Source: Prevotellaceae bacterium UBA4361 (GTDB lineage: Bacteria > Bacteroidota > Bacteroidia > Bacteroidales > Bacteroidaceae). From it: a DNA stretch of 64,000 bases. The stretch is from positions 40,279 to 104,278 of the forward strand of contig DGSN01000032.1 in assembly GCA_002393575.1 (NCBI GenBank), given 5' to 3'. A program made the translations under genes and the position numbers. This document shows, piece by piece, positions 61,896-64,000 of the stretch (its first letter is position 1; each line of letters starts with the position of its first letter). The notes under the pieces were generated by a model. That model made no database searches. It was not told where the DNA came from and saw nothing but the letters and a program-made list of their open reading frames with translations.

Positions 61896-62363
61896 ATGGC
61901 AAAAAAAACAGTTAAAAACCAATCCATCAACATCAAGAACAAGCGCGCACCCTTCGACTACGAATTCATTGACCAATTCACAGCAGGCATCGTCCTCACA
62001 GGCACAGAAATCAAGTCCATCCGCATGGGAAAGGCAAGCCTCGTGGACACCTACTGCTACTTCGTGGCCAACGAACTGTGGGTGAAAAACATGAACATTT
62101 CGCTCTACATGCAAGGTTCGTACAACAACCACCAAGTGCGTCGCGACCGTAAACTTCTCCTTAACAAGAAAGAGCTACGCAATTTGGAGCAAGACTCCAA
62201 ATCGCCTGGCTACACCATCGTGCCCATTCGTCTCTTCATCAACTCCAATGGACTGGCAAAACTCGACATCGCTCTTGCACGAGGCAAGAAGGAATTCGAC
62301 AAACGACAGTCGCTCAAGGAGAAAGAAGACCGCAGAGAAATGGACAGAGCTATGAAACATTAA
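61896..62363 (+). CDS. smpB: SsrA-binding protein
   Basis: 155 residues. The OB-fold core (FIDQFTAGIVLTGTEIKSIRMGKASL) and the basic C-terminal tail (KGKKEF...KEKEDRREMDRAMKH type) are typical. It delivers tmRNA to stalled ribosomes. The ssrA gene itself is not visible here. metH starts 7 bases after the stop codon. Confidence 0.95.
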   Translation: MAKKTVKNQSINIKNKRAPFDYEFIDQFTAGIVLTGTEIKSIRMGKASLVDTYCYFVANELWVKNMNISLYMQGSYNNHQVRRDRKLLLNKKELRNLEQDSKSPGYTIVPIRLFINSNGLAKLDIALARGKKEFDKRQSLKEKEDRREMDRAMKH

Positions 62364-62369
62364 TCATCA

Positions 62370-64000
62370 ATGCAGACACCACTAAACGACATCATCAAGG
62401 AACGCATTCTCATCCTCGATGGAGCGATGGGAACCATGATTCAGCAGTATGGCCTATCCGAAGAGGATTTCCGTGGCACACAATTCATCGACACGCCCGG
62501 ACTCCAGAAAGGCAATAACGACCTCCTGAACATCACTCGTCCCGACATCATCCGCGACATCCATCGCAAATACCTCGATGCCGGTGCCGACATCATTACC
62601 ACAAACACCTTCTCCTCGCAGCGCATTTCGATGGAGGACTACCACGTGCAGGACTATGTACCCCAAATCGTGGCAGCAGGATGCAGCATCGCCCGCACCC
62701 TTGCCGACGAATACACCAAACGCAACCCATTGAAGCCACGCTTCGTGGCAGGTAGCGTGGGGCCTACCAATAAGTCGTGTACCATCAGTCCCGATGTCAA
62801 CGACCCTGCAGCTCGCAACCTCGACTTCGACTCCTTGGCTCTTGCCTATCAGGAACAAATCGAGGCACTGCTGCAAAACGGAGTCGATGCCATCCTCTTC
62901 GAAACCATTTTCGACACGCTCAATGCCAAAGCAGGCATCTATGCAGCACAGGAAGCCATGCGTTCCACCGCCATCCATCGCCCCATCATGCTCTCCGTCA
63001 CCATTTCCGACGTGGCTGGGCGCACCCTCTCCGGACAAACACTCGATGCCTTCCTTGCCTCCGTTCAACATGCCGACATCTTCTCCGTCGGACTCAACTG
63101 CTCTTTCGGTGCCCGTCAGCTCAAGCCATTCCTGCGCCAATTAGCCAGCAAAGCACCTTATTATATTAGTGCACACCCCAACGCAGGTCTGCCCAACTCA
63201 CTCGGTAGCTACGACCAGACTCCAGAGCAGATGGCAGAGCAAATACGCGAGTACATCGACGAAGGCCTTGTCAACATCGTAGGAGGATGCTGCGGCACCA
63301 CCGACGAATTCATTGCCCTCTATCCATCCCTCACTTCAGGCAAAGCACCTCATCAACCAGCGCCACCCACTCAGCACCTTCAACTCTCAGGACTCGAACT
63401 ATTGGAACTCACGCCCGAACGTCGCTTCATCAACGTGGGCGAACGCTGCAACGTAGCTGGTTCCCGAAAGTTTCTCCGTCTCATCAAGGAGCACAACTAC
63501 GAGGAAGCCCTCAGCATAGCTCGCCAGCAAGTGGAAGACGGATCCCTCGTGCTCGACATCAACATGGACGATGCCCTACTCTCTGCACAGACAGAAATGA
63601 CCCATTTCCTGCGCCTCCTCATGTCCGACCCCGACATATCGAAAGTGCCCATCATGATCGACTCCTCCCAGTGGGAAGTCATCGAGTCAGCACTCAAATG
63701 CGTACAAGGCAAGTGCATCGTCAATTCCATTTCCCTCAAGGAGGGAGAAGCCACATTCCTTGCCCATGCCCAAGCCATACAACGCCTCGGAGCAGCTGTC
63801 GTCGTCATGGCATTCGACGAAGAAGGGCAAGCCACCACCTACCAGCGCAAAATCGCCATCTGCGAACGAGCCTACCACCTCTTGGTTGACAAGCTCGATT
63901 TCAATCCGCTCGACATCATCTTCGACCCCGCCGTACTCACCGTAGCAACAGGCATGGACGAACACGCCAACTATGCCCTCGACTTCATCCGCGCCACCCA
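62370..64000 (+). CDS. metH: Cobalamin-dependent methionine synthase (partial, runs off the window)
   Basis: The frame opens MQTPLNDIIKERILILDGAMG and stays open for 543 codons to the window end. The homocysteine domain shows GAMGTMIQ, the zinc ligands Cys244 (GLNCSFGA) and Cys307-Cys308 (GGCCGTT). The pterin domain starts near residue 345 (FINVGERCNVAGSRKF). The cobalamin and activation domains would lie beyond 64000. It methylates homocysteine using methyl-tetrahydrofolate. It starts 7 bases after smpB. Confidence 0.95.
   Translation, partial: MQTPLNDIIKERILILDGAMGTMIQQYGLSEEDFRGTQFIDTPGLQKGNNDLLNITRPDIIRDIHRKYLDAGADIITTNTFSSQRISMEDYHVQDYVPQIVAAGCSIARTLADEYTKRNPLKPRFVAGSVGPTNKSCTISPDVNDPAARNLDFDSLALAYQEQIEALLQNGVDAILFETIFDTLNAKAGIYAAQEAMRSTAIHRPIMLSVTISDVAGRTLSGQTLDAFLASVQHADIFSVGLNCSFGARQLKPFLRQLASKAPYYISAHPNAGLPNSLGSYDQTPEQMAEQIREYIDEGLVNIVGGCCGTTDEFIALYPSLTSGKAPHQPAPPTQHLQLSGLELLELTPERRFINVGERCNVAGSRKFLRLIKEHNYEEALSIARQQVEDGSLVLDINMDDALLSAQTEMTHFLRLLMSDPDISKVPIMIDSSQWEVIESALKCVQGKCIVNSISLKEGEATFLAHAQAIQRLGAAVVVMAFDEEGQATTYQRKIAICERAYHLLVDKLDFNPLDIIFDPAVLTVATGMDEHANYALDFIRAT

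Overview
The window is chromosomal DNA from a member of the Bacteroidota, most likely order Bacteroidales and Prevotella-like. The evidence is: repeated matches to the Bacteroidota promoter pattern (TTTG, about 20 bases, TAnnTTTG); DUF4270 and DUF4923 lipoproteins; C-terminal tails resembling type IX secretion sorting domains; the atpD-C-I-B-E-F-H-A-G order of the ATP synthase operon; and a class III fructose-bisphosphatase. I saw no rRNA, tRNA, integrase, transposase, phage gene or CRISPR array. The assignment below order level is inference.

Layout. 1-6 kb: a WbuC-type cupin; a partner-switching pair (membrane SpoIIE-type phosphatase fused to a HATPase, plus a STAS antagonist); and an alginate-export-type outer-membrane protein. 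Three copies of a short transposon-like element (MITE) lie in this stretch. 6-16 kb: a compact natural-product locus with a two-module NRPS ending in a thioester reductase (C-A-T-C-A-T-R), a MATE exporter and a phosphopantetheinyl transferase. 16-19.3 kb: a large secreted, probably T9SS-sorted protein. 19.7-27.7 kb: the F1Fo ATP synthase operon and a flavin reductase. 27.9-32.1 kb: three secreted xylan/arabinoxylan genes, including an esterase-GH43 fusion. 32.3-35.6 kb: carB. 36.1-38.9 kb: lutABC for lactate oxidation. 39-44.4 kb: rpsA, ribonuclease Z, a lone T9SS-tail-like protein, and an ECF sigma / anti-sigma / Spy-like module. 44.6-48.9 kb: pheT, a small membrane protein, YebC, a TSCPD protein and a lipoprotein. 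49-54 kb (minus strand): DUF4270, a glycogen-synthase-like protein, panB, a HAD phosphatase and a metallo-beta-lactamase-fold hydrolase. 54.3-58 kb: DUF4923, a secreted endonuclease/phosphatase-fold enzyme and mlaF-mlaE. 58.3-64 kb: lptB, fbp, a DMP19-like protein, smpB and the start of metH.

The gene content is mostly housekeeping. The unusual material is the NRPS locus and the dense, organised intergenic repeats. (1) A MITE family of 160-180 bp has 16-bp inverted ends and perfect 7-bp target duplications. (2) Four arrays have an exact 22-bp period, with 8-9 bp cores GAGnnCTCG or TCCCCA(A/T)TC. (3) A hairpin of AACC/GGTT repeats lies in the 5' leaders of three unrelated genes, and one MITE has inserted into one copy. 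(4) A 'gaagaatg' hairpin element occurs four times, always in the same orientation between co-directional genes, and supplies stop and start codons to its neighbours. (5) A G/C-rich palindromic element lies beside the NRPS accessory genes and the STAS gene.

All coordinates come from reading the sequence by eye. Family names rest on recognised motifs, with no database search.
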